A program made the position numbers and the translations under genes. Positions 24,820 to 25,702 of a stretch of DNA of 25,702 bases are shown here, in pieces (within the stretch, counting starts at the first letter, position 1; every line of letters begins with the position of its first letter). Location: positions 1 through 25,702 of the forward strand of contig JBPOHD010000138.1 in assembly GCA_052035955.1 (NCBI GenBank). The letters run 5' to 3'. This DNA comes from JAEUNJ01 sp052035955 (GTDB lineage Bacteria; Pseudomonadota; Gammaproteobacteria; Burkholderiales; Rhodocyclaceae). The notes below the pieces were generated by a model that saw only the letters and a program-made list of their open reading frames with translations, made no database searches and was not told where the DNA came from.

Positions 24820-25702
24820 TTACTCGTTCGCGAAAATACTTCCCAGTTTGTCCATCTTTTCGAGGGCCATTCCCGAGCCCCGGACGACGCAGGTCAGCGG
24901 ATCGTCGGCGACGATCACCGGCAGGCCCGTTTCCTCCATCAGCAGCCGATCCAGGTCGCGCAGGAGCGCCCCGCCGCCGGTCAGCACCATGCCCTTCTCG
25001 GCAATGTCGGCGCCCAGTTCCGGGGGCGTCTGCTCGAGGGCGATCTTGACGGCGCCGACGATCTGGTTCAGCGGGTCGGTCAGGGCCTCGAGGATCTCGT
25101 TGGAGGAGATGGTGAAGCTGCGCGGGATGCCCTCGGCCAGGTTGCGGCCCTTGACCTCCATCTCCTTGACCTCGGAGCCGGGGAAGGCGGAGCCGATCTC
25201 CTTCTTGATGGTCTCGGCCGTCGTCTCGCCGATCAGCATGCCGTAGTTGCGGCGGATGTAGTTGATGATGGCCTCGTCGAACTTGTCGCCGCCGACCCGC
25301 ACCGAACCCGCGTAGACCATGCCGCCCAGGGAGATGACGCCCACTTCGGTGGTGCCGCCGCCGATGTCCACCACCATGGAACCGGTGGCGTCGGAGACCG
25401 GCAGCCCGGCGCCGATGGCCGCCGCCATGGGCTCCTCGATGAGGTATACGTGGCGGGCGCCGGCGCCGACGGCCGATTCGCGGATGGCCCGCCGCTCCAC
25501 CTGGGTGGAGCCGCAGGGCACGCAGATGATGATGCGCGGGCTGGGCGAGAAGAGGCGCGAGTCGTGCACCTTCTTGATGAACTGCTTGAGCATCTGCTCG
25601 GTGACGGTGAAGTCGGCGATCACGCCGTCCTTCATGGGCCGGATGGCCGTGATGTTGCCGGGGGTCTTGCCCAGCATCTGCTTGGCCGAGGCGCCGACGG
25701 CC
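24820..25702 (-). CDS. mreB: Rod shape-determining protein MreB (partial, N-terminus outside window)
   Basis: MreB is the actin-like ATPase that forms membrane filaments guiding side-wall synthesis. About 294 residues are present of the usual roughly 347. The frame runs off the right edge (AVGASAKQMLGKTPGNI), so the phosphate-1 motif and membrane-binding N-terminus are missing from the window only. Visible signatures are RPMKDGVIADF, CVPCGSTQVERRAI, EEPMAAAIGAGLP, the phosphate-2 motif DIGGGTTEVGVIS, GGDKFDEAI and the adenosine motif LTGGGALLRDLDRLL. The stop is TAA and a strong hairpin terminator follows, so at least part of mreB transcription ends before mreC. Confidence 0.97.
   Translation of the reverse strand, partial: AVGASAKQMLGKTPGNITAIRPMKDGVIADFTVTEQMLKQFIKKVHDSRLFSPSPRIIICVPCGSTQVERRAIRESAVGAGARHVYLIEEPMAAAIGAGLPVSDATGSMVVDIGGGTTEVGVISLGGMVYAGSVRVGGDKFDEAIINYIRRNYGMLIGETTAETIKKEIGSAFPGSEVKEMEVKGRNLAEGIPRSFTISSNEILEALTDPLNQIVGAVKIALEQTPPELGADIAEKGMVLTGGGALLRDLDRLLMEETGLPVIVADDPLTCVVRGSGMALEKMDKLGSIFANE

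Overview
The window looks like chromosomal DNA from a high-GC betaproteobacterium, probably of the Rhodocyclales type. This rests on codon use, on the protein families, and on the rsmB - DUF4390 - ntrY - ntrX - trkA - trkH and mreBCD - mrdAB neighbourhoods. I could not run any search, so the lineage is inference. There are no tRNA or rRNA genes, phage genes, insertion sequences or CRISPR arrays that I can see. Coding density is very high and almost everything is core metabolism or cell biology.

Region 1 (58-5713, + strand) is a tight five-gene run: an AsmA-family envelope protein, a beta carbonic anhydrase, a ROK sugar kinase, a MOSC-domain protein and an MFS transporter. Four-base overlaps or a 1-bp gap join them, so they are probably one transcript. 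Region 2 (5697-8332, - strand) holds a LysE/RhtB exporter and the replication-restart helicase PriA. The MFS and LysE genes converge and overlap at their 3' ends.

Region 3 (8333-8672) is the only intergenic stretch above 300 bases. It contains a markedly AT-rich island and a cluster of DnaA-box sequences between priA and hemE, and is the most interesting non-coding sequence here. Region 4 (8673-10662, - strand) has hemE (heme synthesis) and an OmpR-type response regulator with no adjacent kinase.

Region 5 (10663-24670, - strand) is one long co-directional series: mreC, mreD, mrdA (PBP2), mrdB (RodA), rlpA, rsmB, DUF4390, ntrY, ntrX, trkA, trkH in transcription order. It joins the rod-shape/elongation machinery to a septal-wall lytic enzyme, a 16S rRNA methyltransferase, the NtrYX two-component system and TrkAH potassium uptake. 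Most junctions overlap or have very short gaps. Exceptions are the two ~0.2-kb gaps after mrdB and after mreD, which carry two copies of one GC-rich intergenic repeat. Region 6 (24671-25702) has the 3' part of mreB, which runs off the right edge and ends in its own hairpin terminator.

Points most worth a second look are the DnaA-box cluster, non-consensus residues in helicase motif VI of PriA, an NtrX whose AAA+ domain has lost its P-loop and GAFTGA loop, the twin repeats bracketing mrdAB, and oppositely charged tails on PBP2 and MreC. I did not find a clearly new multi-gene system.
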